Positions 25,676 through 34,477 of a stretch of 64,000 nucleotides of DNA are shown here, one piece after another; positions within the stretch are counted from its first letter, which is position 1; each line of letters opens with the position of its first letter. The position numbers and the translations under genes are program-made. The stretch comes from Arthrobacter glacialis (GTDB taxonomy: Bacteria; Actinomycetota; Actinomycetes; Actinomycetales; Micrococcaceae), in the NCBI RefSeq assembly GCF_002909445.1, contig NZ_PPXC01000004.1:62001-126000 (forward strand), in the 5' to 3' direction. Below the pieces are notes generated by a model. The model ran no database searches and was not told the DNA's origin. It saw nothing but the letters and a program-made list of their open reading frames with translations.

Positions 25676-26662
25676 GTGGACCGCCTCCGCCCGACCCCGC
25701 GTAGCTTGGCGGATCGCCTGCGAGCCGGCTTGAGCTGGCCACGCCCGGGCAGTGTGGCGGTCTCAGCCATCGGCGCTGGGCTGATTTTCTGCGGCGCGGT
25801 GGGGCTGGAAGCTGGGTCACTGCAATCATCTGCCAACCCATCCCCGCCCAGTACGACGGCGAACTCGACTCCGCGCCCGCCCTCCCCCTCCTCTGGGCAA
25901 CCGTCATCCCCGGTGAGTCCACGCTCCACCACCCAGGCTCCGACGTCGACCATCCCCAGCACGCCCGCCAGCTCCCTCCCGATCGCGGGCGCAAGTGCTG
26001 ACGCCCCCATTCAAAAGCTCTTCGCCACGGGAACGGCGGCACCTGCCCAGGAATCCCTGCGCAGTATCGCCAACCCGGAGAGTCCTTTGGTGTTGGTCAA
26101 CAAGACACACCCACTGACCCCTGTGGACTATATGCCAGCTGATTTAGTTACCCTGCCCGTGCGCACAGGATCCACGGAACCTGCGCTGCTGCGCGCCGAG
26201 GCCGCAGCGGCGGTGGAGCGCATGTTCGCTGCGGCCGCTGCCGAAGGTGTCAGCATCAGCATCAAGAGCAGCTACCGCTCCTTCGAAACCCAGACCAGCG
26301 TGTACAACGGCCATGTGGCCAGCAAAGGGGTGGCTGCGGCAGATGCCTCCTCCGCCCGGCCCGGTTTCTCCGAGCACCAAAGCGGATTCGCCCTGGACAT
26401 TGGCGACGCCAATTCCGGCGCCGACTGCGATTTCACCTTTTGTGTGGCGGACACGGCGGCGGGGAAGTGGGTGGCCGCGCACGGGGCCGACCACGGCTTT
26501 GTGGTGCGGTATCCCGTGGGCTTGGAGTCCACAACCGGCTATCTCGCTGAGCCATGGCACCTGCGCTACCTGGGGATTGCCGTAGCCCAGGACATGAGGG
26601 TCAGGGGGATCCAAAGCTATGAAGACTATCTGGGGTTGCCTGACGCCCCCAGCTACAAATAG
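25676..26662 (+). CDS. M15 family D-alanyl-D-alanine carboxypeptidase (VanY-like)
   Basis: Zinc peptidase that trims the terminal D-Ala from peptidoglycan stem peptides. From the chosen GTG it has 328 residues: an N-terminal membrane anchor (about 27-44, VAVSAIGAGLIFCGAVGL), a Pro/Ser/Thr-rich linker (about 50-115), then a VanY domain with SSYRSFETQ, zinc ligands in SEHQSGFALDIGD and EPWHLRY. The start lies 5 nt after the coaA stop with GGAAAG upstream. The reading frame stays open far back into coaA, but that part has no plausible signal and different codon use. It is probably cotranscribed with coaA. Confidence 0.85.
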   Translation: MDRLRPTPRSLADRLRAGLSWPRPGSVAVSAIGAGLIFCGAVGLEAGSLQSSANPSPPSTTANSTPRPPSPSSGQPSSPVSPRSTTQAPTSTIPSTPASSLPIAGASADAPIQKLFATGTAAPAQESLRSIANPESPLVLVNKTHPLTPVDYMPADLVTLPVRTGSTEPALLRAEAAAAVERMFAAAAAEGVSISIKSSYRSFETQTSVYNGHVASKGVAAADASSARPGFSEHQSGFALDIGDANSGADCDFTFCVADTAAGKWVAAHGADHGFVVRYPVGLESTTGYLAEPWHLRYLGIAVAQDMRVRGIQSYEDYLGLPDAPSYK

Positions 26663-26726
26663 CCGTGCGAAAAAATGTATGAACACAAAGCAGTCATAAC
26701 AACCCCAAGTGCGGTATTTTAGGGAC

Positions 26727-27134
26727 ATGTTAAAGGGATTCAGAGACTTCATAATGAAAGGCAACGTCGTAGACCTTGCCGTCGCCGTCGTCATCGGTGC
26801 AGCGTTCGGGGCCGTCATCACTTCCCTGGTCGAGAACATCTTGATGCCGCTTCTCGCGGCACTGACGAGTTCCCCCAACTTCGATGCCTTCGGCGTCGTC
26901 AACGTCAATGGCGTTGACATCAAATTTGGGGTGTTCCTGACCGTACTGGTCAACTTTGTTTTGGTCGCAGCAGCCATCTACTTCGTGGTCGTCATGCCCA
27001 TGAACCATATGATCGCCCGACGCAACGCGAAGCTGGGCATCAAGGAAGAAGAACCGCCCGTTGACGCGCAAATTGAGCTGCTCACCGAAATCCGTGATGC
27101 ACTCACGGCCCGTCCCAGCGGCGGAGCCCACTAA
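26727..27134 (+). CDS. mscL: Large-conductance mechanosensitive channel MscL
   Basis: Homopentameric stretch-gated channel that releases solutes during hypo-osmotic shock. The 135-residue protein begins MLKGFRDFIMKGNVVDLAV, followed by the pore helix TM1 (VVIGAAFGAVITSLVENILMP). It has an extracellular loop, TM2 (VLVNFVLVAAAIYFVVV) and the cytoplasmic helix. The ATG is chosen from the family N-terminus. AGGGA lies only 1 nt before it, too close for a normal ribosome binding site. TATTTT at 26715-26720 would place the transcription start near the ATG, so the mRNA may be leaderless. Confidence 0.95.
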   Translation: MLKGFRDFIMKGNVVDLAVAVVIGAAFGAVITSLVENILMPLLAALTSSPNFDAFGVVNVNGVDIKFGVFLTVLVNFVLVAAAIYFVVVMPMNHMIARRNAKLGIKEEEPPVDAQIELLTEIRDALTARPSGGAH

Positions 27135-27139
27135 CACCC

Positions 27140-27198
27140 ACTTCTAATGCAAGGAGGCAGCAACCCCACCGGGGTTGCCGCCTCCTTGCATTAGAAGT
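27140..27198. terminator. Bidirectional terminator between mscL and glmM
   Basis: Two 28-nt arms (27140-27167 and 27171-27198) with one mismatch and a 3-nt loop lie between the converging 3' ends of mscL and glmM. The right side overlaps the approach to the glmM stop. Confidence 0.93.
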
Positions 27199-27201
27199 CT
27201 C

Positions 27202-28548
27202 TTAGAGCGACAACTCAGCCTTGACCACGTTGACCAGCTCGTTGCAGATGCGCTCAGCAGTTTGCATGTCAGCGGCTTCCACCATGACCCGGACCAAGGC
27301 CTCGGTCCCCGACGGGCGCAAGAGCACCCGGCCGGCGTCTCCCAGCTCGGCCTCAGCCTTTGCTATGGCTGCGTTAATGGCCGGCACGGACGACGCGCGG
27401 GACTTGTCCACGTTCTTGACGTTGATCATCACCTGGGGCAGCTTGGTCATGGCGCTGGCAAGTTCCTTCAGCGACTTGCCAGTCAAGGCCACTTGGGCAG
27501 CCAGCTGGAGGCCTGTCAGTACACCGTCGCCTGTGGTGGCGTACTTGGAGAAAATGACGTGCCCTGACTGTTCTCCACCGAGGGTGTAGTCGCCCCGGCG
27601 CATTTCCTCGAGCACGTACCTGTCCCCGACGCCTGTTTCGCGGATGGTGATCCCGGCGTCGCGGAGGGCAATCTTCAAGCCCAGGTTGCTCATGACAGTG
27701 GCCACCAGGACATCGTCCTTGAGTTCGCCGGACGCTTTCAATGCCAGGGCCAATATGGCCATGATCTGGTCGCCGTCAATGACGTTGCCTTCATGGTCGA
27801 CGGCCAGGCAGCGGTCAGCGTCGCCGTCGTGGGCTATGCCCAAATCAGCGCCTGTTGCGAGAACTGTCTTCTGGAGTAATTCGAGGTGGGTGGAACCAAC
27901 CCCGTCATTGATGTTCAATCCGTTTGGCTCGGCTCCGATGACCGTGATCTGTGCGCCGGCATCAGTGAAGACCTGGGGTGAACATCCGCTCGCGGCACCG
28001 TGGGCACAGTCCAGAACAATCTTCAGACCGTCGAGCCGGTGCGGCAGGGTGCCCAGCAGGTGCACAACATACCTGTCCTCGGCGTCCGAGAAACGCTGAA
28101 TCCGGCCCACATCGATGCCTACCGGTCGGTAAGCGTCGTGCTGGAGCTGAGCTTCAATGGCCTCTTCCACCTCGTCAGGCAGCTTGGTGCCGCCCCGAGC
28201 AAAGAATTTGATGCCGTTATCTGGTGCCGGATTATGCGAGGCGGAGATCATCACACCAAAATCAGCACCCAGATCAGCGATCAGGAAGGCTGCTGCGGGC
28301 GTGGGCAGCACCCCGGCGTCGTACACGTCGACGCCGGCACTGGCCAGTCCCGCTTCAACAGCAGCACCGATAAACTCGCCACTGGCGCGCGGGTCGCGGG
28401 CTATGACGGCTCTGGGGCGCTTTCCCTCGCTCATTTGCTCGTGGCCCAACACCACAGCAGCGGCTTGAGCGAGTGACAGGGCTAGTTCAGCCGTCAGCAG
28501 GCCATTGGCCAAACCGCGGACACCGTCTGTTCCAAATAATCTTGACAT
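27202..28548 (-). CDS. glmM: Phosphoglucosamine mutase
   Basis: Converts glucosamine-6-phosphate to glucosamine-1-phosphate on the way to UDP-GlcNAc. The 448-residue enzyme has the phosphoserine loop [12 protein letters not shown] (Ser104), the metal-binding DGDADR, the sugar-binding GGEQSGH and the phosphate-binding RPSGTE near the C-terminus. It starts [12 protein letters not shown], the usual N-terminus. It lies downstream of rpsI on the same strand, but terminator-like hairpins separate them. It works directly after GlmS. Confidence 0.97.
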   Translation of the reverse strand: MSRLFGTDGVRGLANGLLTAELALSLAQAAAVVLGHEQMSEGKRPRAVIARDPRASGEFIGAAVEAGLASAGVDVYDAGVLPTPAAAFLIADLGADFGVMISASHNPAPDNGIKFFARGGTKLPDEVEEAIEAQLQHDAYRPVGIDVGRIQRFSDAEDRYVVHLLGTLPHRLDGLKIVLDCAHGAASGCSPQVFTDAGAQITVIGAEPNGLNINDGVGSTHLELLQKTVLATGADLGIAHDGDADRCLAVDHEGNVIDGDQIMAILALALKASGELKDDVLVATVMSNLGLKIALRDAGITIRETGVGDRYVLEEMRRGDYTLGGEQSGHVIFSKYATTGDGVLTGLQLAAQVALTGKSLKELASAMTKLPQVMINVKNVDKSRASSVPAINAAIAKAEAELGDAGRVLLRPSGTEALVRVMVEAADMQTAERICNELVNVVKAELSL

Positions 28549-28740
28549 CCCGTTCAGTCTAAATCATGGAGCCGTAGAATCAGCTTTCCTCTCATGATGC
28601 GATAGACCACACGGCACTGGGCCCGGATGATTGCGCTGCTTTCATGCCACCATTCTCGTCCGGTTGCGAGGCTGCGGGGGCGTTACAGACATTCGCCTCA
28701 GGTGGCCCGGGGACGCATGTCCGCAACGGCCCACGGGCAC

Positions 28741-28798
28741 AAAAAGTCCTCGGCTCGCAAAGCAAACCGGGGACTTTTGAAAGCGATATTAGCGCTTG
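28741..28798 (-). repeat. Decayed duplicate of the rpsI 3' end and terminator
   Basis: AAAAAGTCCTCGGCTCGCAA at 28741 matches AAAAAGTCCCCGGCTCGCAA at 28832, and both continue AAGC to CCGGGGACTTTT. Next, GCGATATTAGCGCTTG (28783-28798) corresponds to the rpsI C-terminal coding stretch TTTAGCGCTTGG. The left copy carries substitutions that break the hairpin stem. Confidence 0.8.
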
Positions 28799-28832
28799 TG
28801 GAGCCAAGCGCTCAATTCAGCGCCGGAACCCA

Positions 28833-28869
28833 AAAAGTCCCCGGCTCGCAAAGCGAGCCGGGGACTTTT
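28833..28869 (-). terminator. Intrinsic terminator of the rplM-rpsI operon
   Basis: AAAAGTCCCCGGCTCG (28833-28848) pairs perfectly with 28854-28869 around CAAAG. On the minus strand the stem ends in a T-rich arm (GACTTTTTGGG). An outer inverted repeat (AGCGCTCAATTCAGCG against CGCTGAATTTAGCGCT) includes the rpsI stop codon. Confidence 0.92.
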
Positions 28870-28884
28870 ATGGGAGCGCTGAAT

Positions 28885-29400
28885 TTAGCGCTTGGAGTAC
28901 TGCGAAGCCTTACGTGCCTTCTTAAGACCGGCCTTCTTACGCTCGATGACGCGAGCGTCACGAGTCAGGAAGCCTGCCTTCTTCAGGATCGCGCGGTTGT
29001 TCTCAGTGTCGATCTCGTTCAAGGAACGAGCAACACCCAGGCGCAAAGCACCGGCCTGGCCTGAGGGGCCACCACCGTGGATGCGGGCCCAAACGTCGTA
29101 CGCGCCATCCAGGTCGAGGAGGCGGAACGGGTCGTTTACTTCCTGCTGGTGCAGCTTGTTCGGGAAGTAGTTGGAGAGCTCGCGGCCGTTAACGATCCAC
29201 TTGCCGGTGCCGGGTACAACGCGAACGCGGGCAATTGCCTGCTTGCGACGACCAACAGCAGCGCCTGAGACTGTCAAAGCCGGGCGTTCCTTCTTGGGTG
29301 CTGCGTCTGCTGCAGCTGAGCTTTCGCTCGTGTAGCTAGTCAAAACTTCTTCCTCGGCCACGACGGCCTCGGCGTTCAGCTCTTCAGTATTCTGAGCCAC
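28885..29400 (-). CDS. rpsI: 30S ribosomal protein S9
   Basis: S9 of the small-subunit head; its C-terminal tail contacts P-site tRNA. The 171-residue protein has an acidic, Ala/Glu-rich N-terminal extension (about 1-45) before the conserved core [16 protein letters not shown] and [17 protein letters not shown]. It ends with the basic tail [12 protein letters not shown], matching the family. The N-terminal extension is typical of actinobacteria. GGAGAA precedes the ATG, and the gene follows rplM by 36 nt. Confidence 0.97.
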   Translation of the reverse strand: MAQNTEELNAEAVVAEEEVLTSYTSESSAAADAAPKKERPALTVSGAAVGRRKQAIARVRVVPGTGKWIVNGRELSNYFPNKLHQQEVNDPFRLLDLDGAYDVWARIHGGGPSGQAGALRLGVARSLNEIDTENNRAILKKAGFLTRDARVIERKKAGLKKARKASQYSKR

Positions 29401-29436
29401 GATTCTCCTTGATAAATATTGGGTTGGTGGCCAGGA

Positions 29437-29880
29437 CTACTGGGCGACCTGGGTGATTTCAAACGTCTTGGGCTGCTGAGCGGCGTGCGGGTGCTCAGCA
29501 CCGCGGTAAACCTTCAGCTTGCCGATCTGGGCTGCGCCCAGCTTGGTCTTCGGGAGCATGCCAGCGATGGCCTTCTCCACTGCGCGAACCGGGTTTTTCT
29601 CCAACAGTTCGGCATAGTTCACGCTGGACAGACCGCCCGGGTGACCGGAGTGGCGGTATGCGCGCTTCTGTTCGAGCTTGGCGCCTGTCAAGGCAACCTT
29701 CTCGGCGTTGATGATGATGACGAAATCGCCCATATCCATATGGGGAGCGAAGGTCGGCTTGTGCTTTCCACGCAGCAGAGGTGCAGCCTGGCTGGCAAGA
29801 CGGCCCAAGACAACGTCGTTGGCATCAATGATGTGCCACTGACGGTTGATATCGCCGGGCTTCGGGGTGTACGTACGCAC
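29437..29880 (-). CDS. rplM: 50S ribosomal protein L13
   Basis: L13 is an early assembly protein of the large subunit. The 147-residue protein has [36 protein letters not shown] and the MLPKTKLG signature. It has a GTG start. It heads an operon with rpsI. A 248-nt spacer upstream, back to the end of truA, probably carries the promoter and a leader, and may hold an autoregulatory structure. Confidence 0.97.
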   Translation of the reverse strand: MRTYTPKPGDINRQWHIIDANDVVLGRLASQAAPLLRGKHKPTFAPHMDMGDFVIIINAEKVALTGAKLEQKRAYRHSGHPGGLSSVNYAELLEKNPVRAVEKAIAGMLPKTKLGAAQIGKLKVYRGAEHPHAAQQPKTFEITQVAQ

Positions 29881-30128
29881 GGTTTTTGCCTTCGTTTCTT
29901 GTTCTTAGGTGGTGTCACAGATGGTTGACACCTGCTATCTATGCGCTTACCGGAACAGAGGTGAGGGCTCTAACACCAGTCATCCTTACACTTCCCGATG
30001 ACACCCGTTCAGTGGTAGTCCTGCAACCGGACCTGTAACGGGCGCGTGATATCGAGATAGGACACGCACAACGACTACCAACGATAGCGTTAATACTGCC
30101 CTCTGGTCAAAGCGAACGAAATGTCTGC
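29881..30128 (-). promoter_or_regulatory. Promoter/leader region of rplM-rpsI
   Basis: A 248-bp non-coding spacer between truA and rplM. On the minus strand it contains several AT-rich candidates (for example near CAGTATTAACG and GTAAGGATGACT) and the inverted repeat GGTGTCA and TGACACC (about 29911-29933), close to the rplM start. This small stem might be a binding site for L13 or a translational control hairpin. No promoter could be fixed with confidence. Confidence 0.35.
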
Positions 30129-31049
30129 TCAGATTCCGGCTCCGAGAGGCGCCTTAATGGTGTCTGTTGGCACGCGCCGCGTCCTGGTCAGGACCGCCCG
30201 TTCATGCATAGCCGTCTCGTGAGGGTAGTGAACTTCCTCAAGAATTAGTGGGTGCGGCGCCGCCAGAACCGACTTGGCGTCCCGGATTCCCGCCACTAGG
30301 CGCTGGTTCATCCAGTCAGGGCTTTCGCGCCCCTCCCCCACCATCAGCGCAGCGCCTGTCAACGCCCGGACCATGTTGTGGCAAAAGGCGTCCGCCTGAA
30401 CGTTGAGATTAATGACACCATCGTCGTCTTGTTCAAAATCAAGGCGCTGCAAGGTACGCACGGTGGTCGAACCCTCCCGTGGCTTGGCAAATGCAGCAAA
30501 GTCGTGCAGTCCCAACAGCGGCGCCACGGCTTGGTTCATGAGCGCCACGTCCAACTCGCGGGGGTGCCACAGGGTCAGTGCCCTCTGCAGCGGGTCCCTG
30601 CGTGTGCAGCCATCGGCGATGCGGTAGCTGTAGCGCCGCCACAGGGCCGAGAAACGGGCATCAAAGCCCGTGGGTGCCACGGAGGCCCGCACAATCTCCA
30701 CTGAGCCGTGCAGCTCGCCCAGTACCCGCCCCAGGGCGCCGTTGAGGCGCCGTTGGAGGGAAAGTTCGGACACCTCGTCATGTCCGCGCCGCAGCCCGTC
30801 CCATTCCGCCGGGGTGAAGTCCAGGTGGGCCACCTGGCCGCGGGCGTGAACGCCAGCGTCGGTACGGCCGGCAACGGTGAGGCGTACAGGCCTGCGCACG
30901 ATCATAAACAGGGCTTCCTCAATGACGCCTTGGACTGTGCGGACACCTGGCTGGATGCCCCAGCCGTTGAACGGGCTGCCGTCGTAGGCAATGTCCAACC
31001 GGGCCCTCATCAGGCCTCGTGCTTCGGGGGAAAGTTTGGGGTTGTGCAT
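30129..31049 (-). CDS. truA: tRNA pseudouridine(38-40) synthase TruA
   Basis: Isomerises uridines 38-40 in the anticodon arm. From the chosen ATG it has 306 residues, with catalytic Asp64 in AGRTDAGVHARGQ, RYSYRI, and HNMVRALTGAALMVGEG. Starting further upstream would add 18 residues with no family support; GAGG lies about 5 nt before the chosen start. It is the gene after rplQ, a standard actinobacterial arrangement, but a strong hairpin separates the two. Confidence 0.94.
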   Translation of the reverse strand: MHNPKLSPEARGLMRARLDIAYDGSPFNGWGIQPGVRTVQGVIEEALFMIVRRPVRLTVAGRTDAGVHARGQVAHLDFTPAEWDGLRRGHDEVSELSLQRRLNGALGRVLGELHGSVEIVRASVAPTGFDARFSALWRRYSYRIADGCTRRDPLQRALTLWHPRELDVALMNQAVAPLLGLHDFAAFAKPREGSTTVRTLQRLDFEQDDDGVINLNVQADAFCHNMVRALTGAALMVGEGRESPDWMNQRLVAGIRDAKSVLAAPHPLILEEVHYPHETAMHERAVLTRTRRVPTDTIKAPLGAGI

Positions 31050-31084
31050 GGCCTCAATTCTACCGGGGGCGCCACCTGGGCCGG

Positions 31085-31130
31085 AACGCAAAGAACCCGC
31101 CACCCAGACGGGTGGCGGGTTCTTTGCGTT
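31085..31130 (-). terminator. Hairpin between rplQ and truA
   Basis: AACGCAAAGAACCCGCCACCC (21 bp, 31085-31105) pairs perfectly with 31110-31130 around a 4-nt loop. It follows the rplQ stop by 24 nt. There is no long U-run, so read-through to truA is possible. Confidence 0.88.
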
Positions 31131-31154
31131 AGGATTAAAGCTTTCGCTTAGGCC

Positions 31155-31649
31155 TTACTTGGTCTCTTCAGCAGCAGCTTCGTCAGCTACAACTTCGGTT
31201 TCCACAACTTCTTCGCTCGGTGCTTCTTCAACCGGAGCAGCCTTGACTGCAGCAGCTGTAGCTTCCTTCACAACGGCCTGCTTGGCGCTGACCGGCTCCA
31301 GAACGAGCTCGATGACAGCCATGGGGGCGTTGTCGCCCTTACGGTTGCCGATCTTGGTGATGCGGGTGTAGCCGCCGTCGCGGTTCTCCACAGCCGTGGC
31401 GATGTCGGTGAACAGCTCGTGGACAATGCCCTTATTGCTGATCAGGCCGAGAACGCGGCGGCGTGAAGCCAAGTCGCCACGCTTTGCGAAAGTTACCAGT
31501 CGCTCTGCGTAGGGGCTCAGGCGCTTTGCCTTGGTCAAGGTGGTGGTGATCCGCTTGTGCTCGAACAGAGCGGCGGACAGGTTCGCGAGCATCAAGCGCT
31601 CGTGAGCCGCTCCGCCTCCGAGGCGGGGACCCTTAGCGGGTGTAGGCAT
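31155..31649 (-). CDS. rplQ: 50S ribosomal protein L17
   Basis: L17 lies at the peptide tunnel exit. The 164-residue protein has the core [22 protein letters not shown], and [20 protein letters not shown]. It then has an acidic Ala/Glu/Val-rich C-terminal tail (about 119-164, with [20 protein letters not shown]) beyond the roughly 120-residue core. GAGGAG precedes the chosen ATG. It follows rpoA, the usual order. The acidic tail is common among actinobacterial L17 proteins. Confidence 0.95.
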   Translation of the reverse strand: MPTPAKGPRLGGGAAHERLMLANLSAALFEHKRITTTLTKAKRLSPYAERLVTFAKRGDLASRRRVLGLISNKGIVHELFTDIATAVENRDGGYTRITKIGNRKGDNAPMAVIELVLEPVSAKQAVVKEATAAAVKAAPVEEAPSEEVVETEVVADEAAAEETK

Positions 31650-31736
31650 GGTGTTTCTCCTCAAGTATCAGTCGGACCGCAAGCGGATGCATCATTTGCA
31701 TCCGCCGGGCCGACTAAAAAATATTGTTGTTCGTCT

Positions 31737-32747
31737 TTAGAGTTCGTCGTCGCTGTAAGCGTCGTCGTTCTCGTCAAGGGCTGCGGCACGGGCGGCCAGA
31801 TCAAATCCTGGAGGGGAATCCTTCAGGGAGAGACCGAGCTCAACCAACTTTGCCTTTACCTCGTCGATGGACTTCGCACCAAAGTTGCGAATGTCCATCA
31901 GGTCAGCCTCGGAGCGAGCAACGAGTTCACCCACGGAGTGGATGCCCTCACGCTTGAGGCAGTTGTAGGAACGAACCGTCAGGTCCAGGTCCTCGATCGG
32001 CAGGGCCATGTCTGCGGCAAGAGCAGCATCCGTCGGGGACGGACCAATCTCAATGCCCTCAGCCGCGGTGTTCAGCTCGCGGGCCAATCCGAACAGTTCA
32101 ACCAGCGTGGTGCCGGCAGAGGCAATGGCATCCCGCGGGGAGATGGCCTGCTTGGTCTCTACATCAACAATCAGCTTGTCAAAGTCAGTGCGCTGTTCAA
32201 CACGGGTTGCTTCCACGCGGAAGGTCACCTTCAGAACGGGTGAGTAGATCGAGTCAACCGGGATACGGCCAATCTCTGCATCGACGTTCTTGTTCTGGGC
32301 TGCTGAAACGTAGCCGCGACCGCGCTCGATGGTCAGCTCGAGTTCGAACTTGCCCTTCGAGTTCAGCGTGGCAATGTGCATGTCAGGGTTGTGGAATTCC
32401 ACACCGGCCGGCGGGGCAATGTCTGCAGCCGTAACAACGCCAGGGCCCTGCTTGCGCAGGTAGGCGACGACGGGCTCGTCATGCTCCGAAGACACGGACA
32501 ATCCCTTGATGTTCAGGATGATCTCAGTGACATCTTCCTTAACACCGGGAACCGTGGTGAACTCATGCAGAACACCATCGAGGCGGATGCTGGTGACAGC
32601 AGCGCCAGGAATGGAGGACAGCAAGGTCCGACGCAGGGAATTTCCCAGGGTGTAACCGAAGCCAGGCTCCAACGGTTCGATAACGAACCGTGAACGGTTT
32701 TCGGAAACTACTTCTTCAGATAGGGTGGGGCGCTGTGCAATGAGCAC
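31737..32747 (-). CDS. rpoA: DNA-directed RNA polymerase subunit alpha
   Basis: The alpha subunit nucleates polymerase assembly and binds UP elements and activators. The 336-residue protein has the N-terminal dimerisation domain (about 1-230, [20 protein letters not shown]) and an acidic linker. The C-terminal domain (about 250-315) has [19 protein letters not shown] and [15 protein letters not shown], carrying the DNA-contact residues. The tail is acidic. The start is a GTG. It is followed by rplQ. Confidence 0.98.
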   Translation of the reverse strand: MLIAQRPTLSEEVVSENRSRFVIEPLEPGFGYTLGNSLRRTLLSSIPGAAVTSIRLDGVLHEFTTVPGVKEDVTEIILNIKGLSVSSEHDEPVVAYLRKQGPGVVTAADIAPPAGVEFHNPDMHIATLNSKGKFELELTIERGRGYVSAAQNKNVDAEIGRIPVDSIYSPVLKVTFRVEATRVEQRTDFDKLIVDVETKQAISPRDAIASAGTTLVELFGLARELNTAAEGIEIGPSPTDAALAADMALPIEDLDLTVRSYNCLKREGIHSVGELVARSEADLMDIRNFGAKSIDEVKAKLVELGLSLKDSPPGFDLAARAAALDENDDAYSDDEL

Positions 32748-32877
32748 TGGGGTTTCCTTTCAGCGAGCATCCGCTATATGACGCAACACAGGTAGTGGAA
32801 ATGACGGCTGACGAAACTTACCGGCGGCGGAGTTGGCCCCCACCAAGGTGAAGGCCAACTCTGCTGCTTAAATCTCG

Positions 32878-33279
32878 TTAGACGCGACGGCGCTTGGGCG
32901 GACGGCAGCCGTTGTGGGCGCTGGGGGTGACATCCGAGATGGAGCCAACCTCAAGTCCAGCAGCCTGCAGCGAACGGATAGCCGTTTCGCGGCCCGAGCC
33001 CGGACCCTTTACGAAAACGTCAACCTTGCGAAGGCCATGCTCCTGTGCGCGCTTGGCAGCTGCTTCAGCAGCCATCTGTGCAGCGTACGGAGTTGACTTA
33101 CGCGAGCCCTTGAAGCCAACTTCACCGGCAGAAGCCCATGAGATGACTGCACCGTTCGGATCCGTGATGGAAACGATGGTGTTGTTAAAGGTGCTCTTGA
33201 TGTGCGCCTGGCCCAGCGCAATATTCTTTTTATCCTTGCGACGCGGCTTACGAACCGCTCCACGAGTCTTTGGGGGCAT
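32878..33279 (-). CDS. rpsK: 30S ribosomal protein S11
   Basis: S11 lies on the platform near the mRNA exit channel. The 133-residue protein shows [21 protein letters not shown] split over positions 12-33, and [20 protein letters not shown]. It ends [18 protein letters not shown], the invariant S11 C-terminus. The gene lies between rpsM and rpoA; there is no rpsD here, so S4 is encoded elsewhere, as in many actinobacteria. Confidence 0.97.
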   Translation of the reverse strand: MPPKTRGAVRKPRRKDKKNIALGQAHIKSTFNNTIVSITDPNGAVISWASAGEVGFKGSRKSTPYAAQMAAEAAAKRAQEHGLRKVDVFVKGPGSGRETAIRSLQAAGLEVGSISDVTPSAHNGCRPPKRRRV

Positions 33280-33382
33280 TATATTCTCCTACGAAAGTTT
33301 TTTAAGGGCGGTGGACACTGAGGCCCACGCTAGCCGGGTTCCTAAGGAAATTGCGGAGCAATTCTTAGGGAGGTAGTGGTGA

Positions 33383-33760
33383 CTACCTGCCGGCCTTCTT
33401 CTTGCCTGCGACGGTGCGCTTCGGACCCTTGCGGGTACGTGCGTTGGTCTTCGTGCGCTGGCCATGCACAGGCATGCCGCGACGGTGACGGATACCCTGG
33501 TAGCTACCGATTTCAACCTTGCGGCGGATATCAGCTGCAACCTCGCGACGAAGGTCACCCTCAACCTTGTAGTTACCCTCGATGTTGTCGCGCAACTGAA
33601 CGAGCTCAGCATCGGACAAGTCCTTGACACGGACATCCGGGGAAATCCCGGTCTCTGCCAAGACTTTTTTTGCACGGGTCTTACCGACGCCGTAAATGTA
33701 TGTAAGCGCTACTTCCAACCGCTTTTCGCGGGGAAGGTCTACGCCAGCGAGACGTGCCAT
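33383..33760 (-). CDS. rpsM: 30S ribosomal protein S13
   Basis: S13 contacts P-site tRNA and bridges to the large subunit. The 125-residue protein begins [19 protein letters not shown]. It has [14 protein letters not shown] and the C-terminal [25 protein letters not shown] lies before the ATG. It is separated from rpmJ by 188 bp containing two hairpins. Confidence 0.97.
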   Translation of the reverse strand: MARLAGVDLPREKRLEVALTYIYGVGKTRAKKVLAETGISPDVRVKDLSDAELVQLRDNIEGNYKVEGDLRREVAADIRRKVEIGSYQGIRHRRGMPVHGQRTKTNARTRKGPKRTVAGKKKAGR

Positions 33761-33948
33761 ATTTGGCTGCTCCTTGTGTAAACCGGAGGTCGTAGACAGT
33801 ACACCCGCATATTATCTAAATGCGGCCCTGGCCTCCGACCAGGGGTCCATTGAACGGTTGCGGATTGCTCCGCCTTCGTCCAACCTTGTGCTGCCTTATA
33901 TATGTACTTGCATGAGCAGATGCTCAGGGATTTCCTCAAAAGAGGAAA
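33761..33948 (-). promoter_or_regulatory. rpmJ-rpsM spacer with two hairpins
   Basis: Minus-strand order: ATTTCCTC (33930-33937) with GAGGAAAT (33942-33949) forms an 8-bp stem touching the rpmJ stop. It is followed by TGAGCA/TGCTCA (33913-33926). TATATAAGG lies just after, a possible -10 for a separate rpsM-rpsK-rpoA-rplQ promoter. The arrangement looks like an attenuator plus an internal promoter; this is inferred. Confidence 0.4.
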
Positions 33949-34062
33949 TTAGCCCTGGCGCTGCTTGTGGCGCGGGTTCTCGCAGATCACCATGACTCGA
34001 CCGTTACGGCGAATCACCTTGCACTTATCGCAGATCTGCTTGACGCTCGGCTTAACCTTCAT
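33949..34062 (-). CDS. rpmJ: 50S ribosomal protein L36
   Basis: A 37-residue protein, [14 protein letters not shown] then [20 protein letters not shown] and RQG. The zinc ligands of the C+ form are present (CxxC, a later Cys and His in ENPRHKQRQ). The length and sequence are typical of L36. It lies 29 nt after infA, the standard order. Confidence 0.97.
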   Translation of the reverse strand: MKVKPSVKQICDKCKVIRRNGRVMVICENPRHKQRQG

Positions 34063-34091
34063 GGCATTCCTTTGCGTGATTGCAGTTGTGG

Positions 34092-34313
34092 TTATTTGTA
34101 GCGGTAGACGATACGACCACGTGTCAGATCGTAAGGGCTCAGCTCCACCACAACTCGGTCCTCAGGAAGGATACGAATGTAGTGCTGGCGCATTTTTCCT
34201 GAGATATGGGCAAGAACGATGTGCTTGTTCGTCAACTCAACGCGAAACATCGCGTTGGGAAGCGCTTCAGTCACAACGCCCTCGATCTCAATGACCCCAT
34301 CTTTCTTGGCCAT
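34092..34313 (-). CDS. infA: Translation initiation factor IF-1
   Basis: IF-1 occupies the A site during initiation. The 73-residue S1/OB-fold protein reads [20 protein letters not shown] to [12 protein letters not shown], near-identical to other actinobacterial IF-1. GGAG lies before the ATG. It opens the alpha-type operon; a promoter is visible about 140 bp upstream, at the end of the peptidase gene. Confidence 0.98.
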   Translation of the reverse strand: MAKKDGVIEIEGVVTEALPNAMFRVELTNKHIVLAHISGKMRQHYIRILPEDRVVVELSPYDLTRGRIVYRYK

Positions 34314-34448
34314 ATCCTCCGCTAACTTTGTTGCGCCGACACAGTCTTCTCCTGTTGGGGAAGAATGTCATCGGCATTCGATTTGCTACTGATTACTGTT
34401 CGTCCGATTGCACACCGCAAATGGGCAGGCACAGACAACCAACAACCT

Positions 34449-34477
34449 ACTCTAGTGCAAATTGGCAAATAAGTTAA
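34449..34477 (-). promoter_or_regulatory. Promoter of infA-rpmJ-rpsM-rpsK-rpoA-rplQ
   Basis: On the minus strand TTAACT (34477-34472) and TAGAGT (34454-34449) are separated by 17 bp, a good vegetative sigma promoter. The -35 overlaps the stop codon of the upstream P1 peptidase gene. Transcription would start near 34442, giving an infA leader of about 130 nt. Confidence 0.65.

Larger units (their letters stand above)
28549..28884. other. rpsI-glmM intergenic region with duplicated terminator
   Basis: This 336-bp spacer has no gene I can support. It contains the intact rpsI terminator near 28833-28869 and, 91 bp away, a decayed second copy at 28741-28798 that includes traces of the rpsI 3' end. 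The remaining part, 28549-28740, probably carries the glmM promoter. A 71-codon open frame here is not convincing. Confidence 0.6.

Noticed and set aside
28592-28807. 71-codon minus-strand open frame in the rpsI-glmM spacer
   Set aside because: It runs through the decayed terminator duplicate, has no ribosome binding site and no family resemblance.
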